A stretch of DNA of 64,000 nucleotides from Fodinibius sp034521915 (GTDB lineage Bacteria > Bacteroidota > Rhodothermia > Balneolales > Balneolaceae), in assembly GCF_034521915.1 (NCBI RefSeq), contig NZ_JAXHLU010000006.1:1-64000 (forward strand), given 5' to 3'. Below are positions 7,541 to 15,867 of this stretch, piece after piece. The translations under genes were made by a program, and so were the position numbers. A model generated the notes under the pieces. It saw only the letters and a list, made by a program, of their open reading frames with translations, did no database searches and had not been told where the DNA came from. Each line of letters begins with the position of its first letter. Position 1 is the first letter of the stretch.

Positions 7541-8659
7541 ATGCATAAAGAAACTAAAGCTATACACGCCGCTATGGAAGTGGCAAATAATAATCCCGAT
7601 ATTGTGCCACCGGTGCATCGCTCTACGGTGTATCAGTTAGATAAGAAAGGTCGAAGCGAGGGGGACTGGCACTATACGCGGCTCGAAAATCCCAATCGCG
7701 TGCAGTGGGAGCAAGTGTTAAAAGTAATGGAAGAGGGCGAAGCGGCTGCTGCTTTTTCGAGTGGAGTGGCGGCTGCATCAGCAGTACTTCGAACGTTGCA
7801 TCCGGGAGACCATATTATTATCCCCGAAGATGTGTATGCGGGCAACCGTAAACTGGTTAACAAGTTGATGAAGCCCTGGGGCTTACAGGCCGATTTTATT
7901 GATATGACGGATCTGCAAAATATTGAGGATCATATCAACGAAAGTACAAAGCTCATTTGGATAGAAACGCCTTCGAATCCATTGTTTAGTATGATGGATA
8001 TTGAAAAGATTAGTGAGTTAGCGCATGATAATAAGGCCATTACTTGTGTAGATAATACCTGGCCGACGCCCATAAATCAGATGCCGCTTAAGCTAGGAGC
8101 CGATCTGGTGGTACATTCTACGACCAAATATTTTGGAGGACACAGTGATATTTTGGGCGGAGCAGTGATAGCGAAAGAAGAAAATGAACAATTTGAGAAA
8201 ATTCGATTGGTTCAGCGCGTGGGTGGGGCGGTTCCTTCGCCAGATGACTGCTGGATGCTGGCTAGGAGCACGCGAACGATGCCGTATCGTATGAAAGGTC
8301 ATAACCAGAATGCCGAAACGTTGGCACGATTTCTACAAAATCATCACAGGGTAGAAAAAGTATTTTATCCCGGTCTCGCCACTCATGTGGGACACGATAT
8401 CGCCAAAAAACAGATGAGCGGATTCGGTGGAATGATTTCCTTTCTAATTGATGGTAATGCCAAAGAGGCTATTAAGATTGTGGGCCGGTCTGAGCTAATA
8501 AGTCGGGCAACCAGTCTGGGTGGGGTAGAAAGTACGTGGGAGCATCGCCGCAGCAGTGAGGGTGAAGGCTCTATAACTCCAGAAAATCTCATTCGCATTA
8601 GCGTAGGCTTGGAACATGCAGATGATCTGCTGGAGGATTTGGAAAGGGCATTGGCATGA
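7541..8659 (+). CDS. Trans-sulfuration PLP enzyme (cystathionine gamma-synthase family)
   Basis: A 372-residue fold-type I PLP enzyme of the Cys/Met metabolism family. The PLP lysine is Lys196 in HSTTKYFGGHSD, preceded by the cofactor-contacting VDNTWPTP. The phosphate-binding segment FSSGVAAASAV and the ending ENLIRISVGLEHADDLLEDL are family hallmarks. Members include cystathionine gamma-synthase, beta- and gamma-lyases and methionine gamma-lyase, and sequence alone does not separate them. I use ATG 7541, since it gives the usual N-terminus KETKAIHAAME. No other methionine genes are nearby, and a palindrome follows the stop. Confidence 0.88.
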   Translation: MHKETKAIHAAMEVANNNPDIVPPVHRSTVYQLDKKGRSEGDWHYTRLENPNRVQWEQVLKVMEEGEAAAAFSSGVAAASAVLRTLHPGDHIIIPEDVYAGNRKLVNKLMKPWGLQADFIDMTDLQNIEDHINESTKLIWIETPSNPLFSMMDIEKISELAHDNKAITCVDNTWPTPINQMPLKLGADLVVHSTTKYFGGHSDILGGAVIAKEENEQFEKIRLVQRVGGAVPSPDDCWMLARSTRTMPYRMKGHNQNAETLARFLQNHHRVEKVFYPGLATHVGHDIAKKQMSGFGGMISFLIDGNAKEAIKIVGRSELISRATSLGGVESTWEHRRSSEGEGSITPENLIRISVGLEHADDLLEDLERALA

Positions 8660-8662
8660 TAA

Positions 8663-8700
8663 GTATTGCGTAATGCGTATTGATTAATATTACGCAATAC
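8663..8700. repeat. GTATTGCGTAAT hairpin repeat
   Basis: GTATTGCGTAAT (8663-8674) pairs perfectly with ATTACGCAATAC (8689-8700). A related hairpin with TGCGTATT arms lies at 19522-19573. Located three bases after the PLP enzyme stop, it may also end that transcript. Confidence 0.65.
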
Positions 8701-8721
8701 GAACTACACATCGACTAGCTT

Positions 8722-9054
8722 ATGTCCAGAACTGTTTTCTACATAAAACTGATCCACTCTCTGCTGTTTTTCCTGATTGCAGTAAGTACGATTTATGTTT
8801 TTATCACGGCGGCGCTGGACCAGGTGAATACGCTTACCTGGTGGGCCTTTGGAGTGGCAATTGTAGAGCTGTTAGCTTTATTGCTGAATAACTGGCGCTG
8901 CCCGCTTACTGATTTGGCTGAACAACATGGCGCTGACGTAGGGTCGGTGGCAGATCTGTTTTTGCCGCGATGGCTATCCGATCGCCTGTTTGCTGTTTTT
9001 GGGATTCTGTTTGTTGCCACTTGCCTTCTGTTAGCTTGGCGATTATTGACTTAG
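8722..9054 (+). CDS. Small integral membrane protein
   Basis: A 110-residue protein with three predicted membrane helices (about residues 8-30, 39-55 and 86-108) and a conserved-looking loop NNWRCPLTDLAEQHG between helices 2 and 3. The loop is reminiscent of DUF2784-type small membrane proteins, but I cannot confirm membership. No enzymatic motif is visible. It lies between the PLP enzyme and the E2 gene, separated from each by non-coding DNA, so it is probably its own transcription unit. Function unknown. Confidence 0.7.
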   Translation: MSRTVFYIKLIHSLLFFLIAVSTIYVFITAALDQVNTLTWWAFGVAIVELLALLLNNWRCPLTDLAEQHGADVGSVADLFLPRWLSDRLFAVFGILFVATCLLLAWRLLT

Positions 9055-9248
9055 CTATTCTATAAAGTAACTTTAGAATACTTATCAAGTTAACTAATTG
9101 GTTACTTAAATATGCGTTTTGCAGTTCTTAATATTTTGATCTAACCCCATTTATTGTGATCTTTGAGAGCTGATTTCTGAATATTGAAACCAGCATTTTT
9201 ATTGAAGGTATTTATATTCAAATTTTTAATAATATAATCTGAGTAACG

Positions 9249-11069
9249 ATGGCCAGAGTTGAAGTAGAAATGCCCCAGATGGGCGAATCGGTAATGGAAG
9301 GGACTGTCATTGAATGGGCGAAAGCAGTCGGTGACAAAGTGGAAGAAGATGAAACCCTTCTGGAAATTGCTACCGATAAGGTGGATACGGAAGTGCCCTC
9401 ACCCCAAGCCGGAATCCTCATCGAAATTTTAGCCGAAGAAGGTGACACTATTGAAGTGGGTCAGGCTATTGCGGTTATTGAAACTGATCCTGATGCAGCG
9501 GATACTTCTGATAGTGGAGGTGGAACTGCTGAAGAAACTGAAGCTCAAGAGCAAGCCGAAGAAAGTCAGGAAGATAAGGAGTCACAAAAAGAAGAGGAAG
9601 TAGTGGCAGAGGAATCATCCGAAGAAGAAACAGGTGGTGAAGATGTCGAGGAAGAGGGCGAACGTATTGAGGTTCAAATGCCTCAGATGGGCGAATCGGT
9701 GATGGAAGGAACGGTCATCGAATGGGCGAAAGCAGTCGGTGATGAAGTGGAAGAGGATGAAACGCTTCTTGAAATATCTACTGACAAGGTAGATACGGAA
9801 GTGCCTTCACCACAGGCCGGTACGCTGGTAGAAATTCTGGTCGAAGAAGGCGACACCGTTGAAGTTGGTCAGACCATTGCCATTATCGCAACCGGAAAAG
9901 CAGCGTCAGCTTCGGCCGATACGAAAAGTCCTTCTACTGATGATACCCAGAAAACGAAGCAAGAATCAGCATCTACACAGAAAACAGAACCACAGCCTGC
10001 CGCAAAATCGGCCAGCACGAATAGAGCGCCATCCGGCGGTGGGTCTGAGCCGCAACGTATAGGAAGTGACGGACGATTTTACTCTCCACTGGTGAGATCC
10101 ATTGCAAAGGAGGAAGGAATTTCTCAGGAAGAGCTGGAAAGCATTGAAGGTTCAGGTCAGGGCGGACGTGTAGCCAAGGAAGATGTGATGAATTATCTCG
10201 AAGAACGTAAAGCTGGCAAGGCTGAACCTGCTGCTGCAGAAGAAAAAGCTGGACTCAGCAAGCCGAGCACAGAAAAAGCGGCCCCTGCACAAGGTGAACA
10301 GCGTTCTATTTCTGCCGGAGAACTTGATATTGAGCGCCCAACACAAAATGTAGAGCGTATCAAGATGGATCGCATGCGCAAGATGATTGCTGAACACATG
10401 GTTAAATCTAAGCAGACTTCTGCCCATGTGACCACCTTCTCAGAAGTTGATGTAACGAAATTAGTGCGCTGGCGCGAAGCCAATAAGCAGGAATTCAAAG
10501 AGCGAGCGGGCGTTAAATTGACCTATACTCCACTCTTTATTGAGAAGATTATACAGGCAATGCGCGAATTTCCACTTATTAACAGTTCAGTGGATACCGA
10601 GAATGATGAGATTATACTAAAGCGCGACATAAACTTTGGACTAGCCGTTGCGCTGGGCGAAGGTGGTAAGGGCGGACTGATTGTACCGGTCATTAAGAAT
10701 GCACATGAGAAGAATCTTGTGGGCTTGGCGAAATCGGTCAATGATCTGGCTATGAAAGCGCGCAATAAAAATCTGAGTCCTGATGACCTTGTGGGTGGTA
10801 CTTTTACGCTTACCAACTATGGAAGCGTAGGAAACCAAATGGGAACACCTATTATCAACCAGCCGCAGGTTGCCATTATGGGAACGGGTGTTATTGAGAA
10901 GCGTCCGGTTGTTCGCGAAACATCCGAAGGCGATGTTATCGCCATTCGTCATATGATGTATCTCTCAATGAGTTATGATCACCGCATTGTTGACGGTGCT
11001 CACGGCGGTGCGTTCCTCAATCGTGTTAAGGAACTTTTGGAGGATTTTGATCCCGATCGTGCGGTTTAA
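9249..11069 (+). CDS. 2-oxoacid dehydrogenase E2 (dihydrolipoamide acyltransferase), two lipoyl domains
   Basis: A 606-residue E2 core subunit. Two lipoyl domains (about 1-80 and 137-216) carry the lipoylated lysine in TDKVDTE (Lys44 and Lys180). They are near-identical and separated by an unusually acidic linker rich in Glu. An E1/E3-binding domain (about 275-320, FYSPLVRSIAKEEGIS) and the catalytic domain (about 370-606) follow; the catalytic motif is YDHRIVDG with His578 and Asp582. Such enzymes move acyl groups to CoA in the pyruvate, 2-oxoglutarate or branched-chain complexes. Which complex this serves is unclear, because E1 and E3 are not in the window; a succinyl- or branched-chain-type role fits the domain pattern. 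Confidence 0.9.
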   Translation: MARVEVEMPQMGESVMEGTVIEWAKAVGDKVEEDETLLEIATDKVDTEVPSPQAGILIEILAEEGDTIEVGQAIAVIETDPDAADTSDSGGGTAEETEAQEQAEESQEDKESQKEEEVVAEESSEEETGGEDVEEEGERIEVQMPQMGESVMEGTVIEWAKAVGDEVEEDETLLEISTDKVDTEVPSPQAGTLVEILVEEGDTVEVGQTIAIIATGKAASASADTKSPSTDDTQKTKQESASTQKTEPQPAAKSASTNRAPSGGGSEPQRIGSDGRFYSPLVRSIAKEEGISQEELESIEGSGQGGRVAKEDVMNYLEERKAGKAEPAAAEEKAGLSKPSTEKAAPAQGEQRSISAGELDIERPTQNVERIKMDRMRKMIAEHMVKSKQTSAHVTTFSEVDVTKLVRWREANKQEFKERAGVKLTYTPLFIEKIIQAMREFPLINSSVDTENDEIILKRDINFGLAVALGEGGKGGLIVPVIKNAHEKNLVGLAKSVNDLAMKARNKNLSPDDLVGGTFTLTNYGSVGNQMGTPIINQPQVAIMGTGVIEKRPVVRETSEGDVIAIRHMMYLSMSYDHRIVDGAHGGAFLNRVKELLEDFDPDRAV

Positions 11070-11169
11070 TAATAGAACGCGGATTAAGCGGATTCGTTAG
11101 ATAGTCATTGATCAGTATATTTAAATGCTTTTTGTGATGATCCGCTTACTGGTTGATAACATAACTGCA

Positions 11170-11238
11170 TGTCATGCTGAATTTATTTCAGCATCTGATA
11201 ATTTATAATAAGGATCCTGAAACAAGTTCAGGATGACA
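11170..11238. repeat. Two-hairpin dispersed repeat (TGTC...GACA)
   Basis: Hairpin 1 is ATGCTGAA/TTCAGCAT (11174-11194) and hairpin 2 is ATCCTGAA/TTCAGGAT (11214-11234). The whole element is bounded by TGTC and GACA, so it can fold as a Y shape. It sits in the 220-base gap between the E2 gene and panC. Confidence 0.7.
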
Positions 11239-11289
11239 CGGAATTTTAAAGTGGTATGAGTCTTGTACCGCTTTTTCAATTAATCATCT

Positions 11290-12138
11290 ATGAAAGCAAT
11301 TCGCAGTATTGATGACATTCGTGAAAAGGTACGATCCCTCAAAAAAGAAGGGAGTACCGTTGCATTTGTACCTACGATGGGCGCCTTGCATGAGGGACAC
11401 CTCTCGCTGTTTCGCTTGGCTCAGGAACATGCCGATGAAGTCGTCGCCTCTATCTATGTAAATCCGGAGCAATTTGCACCCGACGAGGACTTTGAGGAAT
11501 ATCCGCGAGAGCTCGAAAACGATTTGGCAAAATGTGAAGAAGAGGGCATTGCCGCTGTATTTGCTCCTACGGATGACATTATGTATTCTGGGAAACAGTA
11601 TTTGAGCATCGAAATTGACGAGCTCAATGAATATATGGACGGCGGCTCGCGTCCCGGATTTTTCGAAGGTATCCTGCTTGTAGTGAATAAGCTATTCAAT
11701 ATTATTAAGCCCGATTTTGCGGTGTTCGGCCAAAAGGATATTCAGCAGTTTCGTATTCTGCAGCAGATGGTGAAGGAGTTTAATCACGATGTGGAATTGA
11801 TTATGGGTCCCATTAAACGGGCTAATGATGGTTTGGCACTGAGTAGTCGTAATAAGTATCTGGATGACGAGCAGCGGAAGTTGGCTCCCGGCCTGTATCG
11901 GTCACTCCAATATGTGGGGAAGCAGATTTCTGATGGAGCGAAAAACGTGCAATTGTTGTTAGATCATCAGAAAAACGAATTGGAGGCAAAAGGTTTTAAA
12001 ATTGATTATTTTAACCTGTTTTCTTTTGAGGATATGATTCCCATAGAAGATCCGGAGGCCGGCAGCAAATATATTTTGGCCGGAGCCGTTTACCTTGGAG
12101 AAACACGTTTAATTGATAATATCATTATTGAAAAATAG
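11290..12138 (+). CDS. panC: Pantothenate synthetase (pantoate--beta-alanine ligase)
   Basis: A 282-residue cytoplasmic enzyme that joins pantoate and beta-alanine with ATP, the last step of pantothenate synthesis for CoA. The nucleotidyl-transferase HIGH-type motif is HEGH at residues 34-37, within VPTMGALHEGHLSL. VFGQKDIQQFRIL and ALSSRNKYLDDEQR match the pantoate and ATP sites, the latter replacing KMSKS. It is followed after only 8 bases by panD, which makes its beta-alanine substrate, so the two form a functional operon. Length is typical and all motifs are present. Confidence 0.97.
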   Translation: MKAIRSIDDIREKVRSLKKEGSTVAFVPTMGALHEGHLSLFRLAQEHADEVVASIYVNPEQFAPDEDFEEYPRELENDLAKCEEEGIAAVFAPTDDIMYSGKQYLSIEIDELNEYMDGGSRPGFFEGILLVVNKLFNIIKPDFAVFGQKDIQQFRILQQMVKEFNHDVELIMGPIKRANDGLALSSRNKYLDDEQRKLAPGLYRSLQYVGKQISDGAKNVQLLLDHQKNELEAKGFKIDYFNLFSFEDMIPIEDPEAGSKYILAGAVYLGETRLIDNIIIEK

Positions 12139-12146
12139 CTACGATC

Positions 12147-12569
12147 ATGACGTTGACGATGTTCAAATCTAAACTCCATCAGATGAAGGTAACCGAGGCG
12201 AACCTTCATTACGAGGGAAGTATTACCATTGACAAAGAGCTGCTTGATGAAGCCGGTATCCTTCCCTACGAAAAAGTGCAGGTCGTTAATATAACTAATG
12301 GAGAACGCCTTGAAACCTATACTATTCCCGGTGAGGCCGGTTCGCGTGTTTGCTGTCTAAACGGTGCCGCGGCCCGAAAAACACAAGTGGGCGATCGGGT
12401 TATTATCATTTCTTATGCCGAGATGACGCCCGAAGAAGCTCAAGACTTCAAACCCAAGATAGTTATTGTAGATAAAAATAATGATCCCAAAAATGTCATA
12501 GATAAGACAGAGTATGCCACCAAGTACGATCTCGAAAAAGGTATTGTAGATAATACGGTTATAGATTAG
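12147..12569 (+). CDS. panD: Aspartate 1-decarboxylase proenzyme
   Basis: A 140-residue pyruvoyl-dependent decarboxylase that makes beta-alanine from aspartate for the adjacent PanC. The self-cleavage site is Gly24-Ser25 in HYEGSITID, where Ser25 becomes the pyruvoyl group. The substrate-site segment VCCLNGAAARKTQVGDRVIIISYA is complete. I keep ATG 12147 because it gives the family spacing to Gly-Ser; ATG 12159 is an alternative. The C-terminus runs past the core by about 20 residues, which is common in this phylum. Confidence 0.95.
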   Translation: MTLTMFKSKLHQMKVTEANLHYEGSITIDKELLDEAGILPYEKVQVVNITNGERLETYTIPGEAGSRVCCLNGAAARKTQVGDRVIIISYAEMTPEEAQDFKPKIVIVDKNNDPKNVIDKTEYATKYDLEKGIVDNTVID

Positions 12570-12676
12570 CATTTGAGTGCTTTTATTCAATTCGTTCACA
12601 TCTCTTTATAAGAAACTCTTAGTTGTAGAAATAGAAATAGTCTAATTGTTAAGTATGGATAGTATCATCGGGGTTT

Positions 12677-14923
12677 ATGGATTTTAATTTTAAGAATAAA
12701 GGCCCAAAAAAAGAACATGTAATTACTCCTTCACCCGAAGGTTTAGGTGCTTTTGGAGGAGTGTTTACGCCTTCCATTCTTACTATCTTGGGAGTTATAA
12801 TGTATCTCCGTTTCGGCTGGGTAGTTGGGAATGTTGGCCTCATTGGCACCCTGCTGATCGTAACGATTTCTACATTTATAACTTTCCTGACAGCTCTATC
12901 GATCTCGGCTATTGCAACCGATCAGCGTGTTCGCATCGGAGGAGCATACTATATGATCAGCAGGTCGCTGGGGATTGAATCTGGAGGTGCTATTGGTATT
13001 CCACTCTATATAGCTCTGGCGCTTTCAGTGGCGCTCTACACGGTGGGTTTTGCCGAAAGTGTCGTTAGCGTTTTTCCGATGCTCGACTTTAAGATGGTGG
13101 GTATGATAACGACTATTTTGGTGGCAGGCCTGGCATTGGTTTCAGCAAAGGCTGCTATTCGAGCGCAGTATTTTATCATGTTTGGCATTGGATTATCCCT
13201 TCTTTCGCTGCTCTTTGGGAGTCCTATAGAACAATCGAACGTAGAAATGTGGGGCGCTGCAGATCGTCATTCAGAAGGATTTTGGATTGTTTTTGCGGTG
13301 TTCTTTCCTGCTGTTACGGGTATTATGGCAGGAGTGAATATGTCGGGCGACCTCAAAGACCCTTCAACCGCTATCCCAAAAGGGACATTTTGGGCAATTG
13401 GCTTGGGATATCTGATCTATATGGGCTTGCCTATTTTACTGGCTAATCGGGCAGATGCTCTTACACTCATTGAAGATCCTCTAATCATGCGCAAGATGTC
13501 GTACTGGGGAGATGCCATTTTGATTGGAGTTTGGGGGGCCACGCTCTCGAGTGCGATGGGAAGTATTTTGGGAGCACCAAGGGTGCTTCAGGCCTTAGCA
13601 AGGGATGGGGTACTACCACGGTGGCTCCGATGGTTGGGTCGCGGTGATGGCAATGACGATACGCCAAGGTTGGGAACGGTGGTAACATTAGGTATAGCGC
13701 TCACGGCCGTATGGTTGGGCGATTTGAATATTATCGCCCCGATATTGACGATGTTTTTTCTGACAACTTATGGAGTGTTAAATATTACCGCTGGAATTGA
13801 AAATATGCTGGGCAGTCCCTCCTTCCGTCCAAAATTTAAAGTCCACTGGAGTTTGTCGCTATTGGGAGCCGTGGGATGTGTTGCCGTTATGTTTTTGATC
13901 AATACAATGGCTACAATAATTGCAGCGGTATTTGTGGTGATTATTTTTGTTTGGCTGGAGCGACGAGAAATGCAATCGGCTTGGGGTGATGTGCGCCGGG
14001 GTATATGGATGGCCATAACCCGAGCCGGACTCATGCATCTTGGTTCATCTTCCGAAGCGAAGACCTGGCGTCCACATCCTCTTGTGTTATCGGGAGCCCC
14101 GACGAAGCGGTGGCACCTTATCGATTTGGCCTCATCAATAACACATAACAGGGGGATTTTGACTATTGCATCTGTTATTACCAGCGAAAATATAACGATA
14201 GAACGGAAACAACTACTTGAAGAAAATATCCGCAACTTTTTACAGAAAAGAAGTATTCAGGGATTGGTTAGAGTTTCCAGTGGAAGCGATGCTTTCCAGG
14301 GGGCCAAAGATTTGGTGGAAGCTTATGGCCTTGGATCTCTGGTACCGAATACCATAGTATTGGGAGACAGCGGTAATGAAGAAATTCGTGATAAATACTG
14401 TGATATGATCGCCAGCTTTCATGCTCAAAACAGAAATGTTGTTGCGGTACACTATAACGAGGATATGGAATTTGGTGATCGTCAACGTATTGATTTATGG
14501 TGGGGTGGGTTACGAGGCAACGGCGGACTAATGATGATACTGGCCTACCTACTGCAAAGCAGCCGCAAGTGGTGGGATGCAGAGGTTAATATAAAGATGG
14601 TTGTGGATGATCAGAAAGGAGCAGCAGATGCGGAACGTAATTTATCTCAGATTATGGATAAAATTCGTATTGACGCAAAAGCTGAGGTATTGGTATCAGA
14701 GGGGAGGACATTTAACGAAATTTTTCATGAATCATCGAAAGGAGCCGATTTGGTTTTTATGGGGATGGCCGAGCCCGGAAAAATATCGGAAGATTATGTC
14801 ACTTATTATGAAAAACTCCAAAATAGACTGGAGAACCTTCCTACTACTATTATGGTGCTGGCCGGAGAGGAAATTTCGTTTGGTGAAGTGTTGATGCAGC
14901 AGGATACTTTTCAAGAGGACTAA
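12677..14923 (+). CDS. SLC12-type cation-chloride cotransporter
   Basis: A 748-residue inner-membrane protein. The first 450 or so residues form about 12 helices of the APC fold, opening with the SLC12-typical GVFTPSILTILGVIMYLRFGW and then GGAYYMISRSLG. A long soluble C-terminal domain (about 455-748) is related to the SLC12 C-terminal regulatory domain (RWHLIDLASSITHNRGILTI and VNIKMVVDDQKGAADAE). Bacterial homologues of Na-K-Cl and K-Cl cotransporters are little studied, and transported ions cannot be inferred with certainty; a role in osmotic ion balance is plausible for a halophile. It is probably monocistronic. Confidence 0.88.
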   Translation: MDFNFKNKGPKKEHVITPSPEGLGAFGGVFTPSILTILGVIMYLRFGWVVGNVGLIGTLLIVTISTFITFLTALSISAIATDQRVRIGGAYYMISRSLGIESGGAIGIPLYIALALSVALYTVGFAESVVSVFPMLDFKMVGMITTILVAGLALVSAKAAIRAQYFIMFGIGLSLLSLLFGSPIEQSNVEMWGAADRHSEGFWIVFAVFFPAVTGIMAGVNMSGDLKDPSTAIPKGTFWAIGLGYLIYMGLPILLANRADALTLIEDPLIMRKMSYWGDAILIGVWGATLSSAMGSILGAPRVLQALARDGVLPRWLRWLGRGDGNDDTPRLGTVVTLGIALTAVWLGDLNIIAPILTMFFLTTYGVLNITAGIENMLGSPSFRPKFKVHWSLSLLGAVGCVAVMFLINTMATIIAAVFVVIIFVWLERREMQSAWGDVRRGIWMAITRAGLMHLGSSSEAKTWRPHPLVLSGAPTKRWHLIDLASSITHNRGILTIASVITSENITIERKQLLEENIRNFLQKRSIQGLVRVSSGSDAFQGAKDLVEAYGLGSLVPNTIVLGDSGNEEIRDKYCDMIASFHAQNRNVVAVHYNEDMEFGDRQRIDLWWGGLRGNGGLMMILAYLLQSSRKWWDAEVNIKMVVDDQKGAADAERNLSQIMDKIRIDAKAEVLVSEGRTFNEIFHESSKGADLVFMGMAEPGKISEDYVTYYEKLQNRLENLPTTIMVLAGEEISFGEVLMQQDTFQED

Positions 14924-14944
14924 CTTCGTTAAAGCATAGTGCAA

Positions 14945-15481
14945 TCAATTCGAGTTTAGAATAAAAATCTTATTCCATTCAACGGTATAGGTTGTATTGG
15001 GTCCTTTTGGCTGTAAAGAGGCGGTAATTGACCAGATATTATCACTTAATTTTTGCCCTTCTAAAACACCATTTCCTACTTTTAGAGCTCCAATTATGGG
15101 GCAAAAACAGCTTCTTTGAAAATAAACATTGGCATTTGTCAACTCTGCCCCTTCAAGTGAAAATGTTGAACTTTCGGGTGGTATCTGAAAGTAGACCGTG
15201 GTGATACTCCCTCCATCCATAACATTAGGGGGAGGAGTTACTCGTTTTTCATAATGAAAAACCAGGTTATTTCCCGGCCGAGATGAAACATTAAGGAGCG
15301 TTTGAGTACTATCTTTGGTAATCTGTCTTATAGTCGTATCAGCGACTAATTGTTTATCTTTTTGGAAGGAATAGGTGTAGGTTTCTTCGAACTCTTCGTT
15401 TTTTGATAAGTCACAGCTGACGATAAGGATGGAAAAACATCCTAAAAGAAACAGCTTTGAATAGTTCTTGAAAACTGACAT
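14945..15481 (-). CDS. Hypothetical lipoprotein
   Basis: A 178-residue protein with a lipoprotein signal peptide: charged start, hydrophobic stretch and lipobox LIVSC with the lipidated Cys at residue 23. The mature part is mainly beta and polar, with a double-cysteine stretch SCFCPI in the middle. No known family is recognised. It converges with the SLC12-type gene (21 bases between stops) and has a MITE-like repeat upstream. Likely periplasmic or outer-membrane anchored; function unknown. Confidence 0.7.
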   Translation of the reverse strand: MSVFKNYSKLFLLGCFSILIVSCDLSKNEEFEETYTYSFQKDKQLVADTTIRQITKDSTQTLLNVSSRPGNNLVFHYEKRVTPPPNVMDGGSITTVYFQIPPESSTFSLEGAELTNANVYFQRSCFCPIIGALKVGNGVLEGQKLSDNIWSITASLQPKGPNTTYTVEWNKIFILNSN

Positions 15482-15611
15482 TGTCAGCTAATATTTGATT
15501 TACCTCCTTTTAACAGTTTAAACAAAAATCTACAGAGGATGAATGTAATAGAGAAGCCATTTTTTGATTGAAGCACGCCATCCAAATAGCTATAATAGTT
15601 TTGAATAAAAC

Positions 15612-15796
15612 GAGGCCTTTGCAAAACCATACTGTCATCGCGCCTTGTCCCGCCCATGCGGGGAATGTAATGCGGCCTGCCTGTATGCTGAAGCTTTTGT
15701 AACATCATAAGCCATATTTTATAGAAGGCTCCGCGCAGGCATTGCTTCGCAGGCTCGCAATGACAAGTTCAATTTTTCGGTTTTTGCAATTGCCTC
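15612..15796. repeat. MITE-like dispersed repeat, copy 2
   Basis: The left terminus GAGGCCTTTGCAAAACC is identical to copy 1 at 877. The right terminus (15779-15796) is a diverged complement. The inner TGTCATCGCG/CGCAATGACA pair and the AGAAGGCTCCG segment are shared with copy 1, but an internal hairpin of about 30 bases is absent. It lies in the 15482-15867 gap, upstream of both the lipoprotein and the S9 peptidase genes. Confidence 0.8.
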
Positions 15797-15867
15797 TATA
15801 ACATGAGTTATATTTATTGAATGTCTTTGAAGTTTTACTGAATATCTTAAATAAATCCACTCTGTCT

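Noticed and set aside
13768..14235. 155-codon minus-strand open frame opposite the SLC12-type gene
   Set aside because: Antisense to a well-supported transporter, with no signal or motif.
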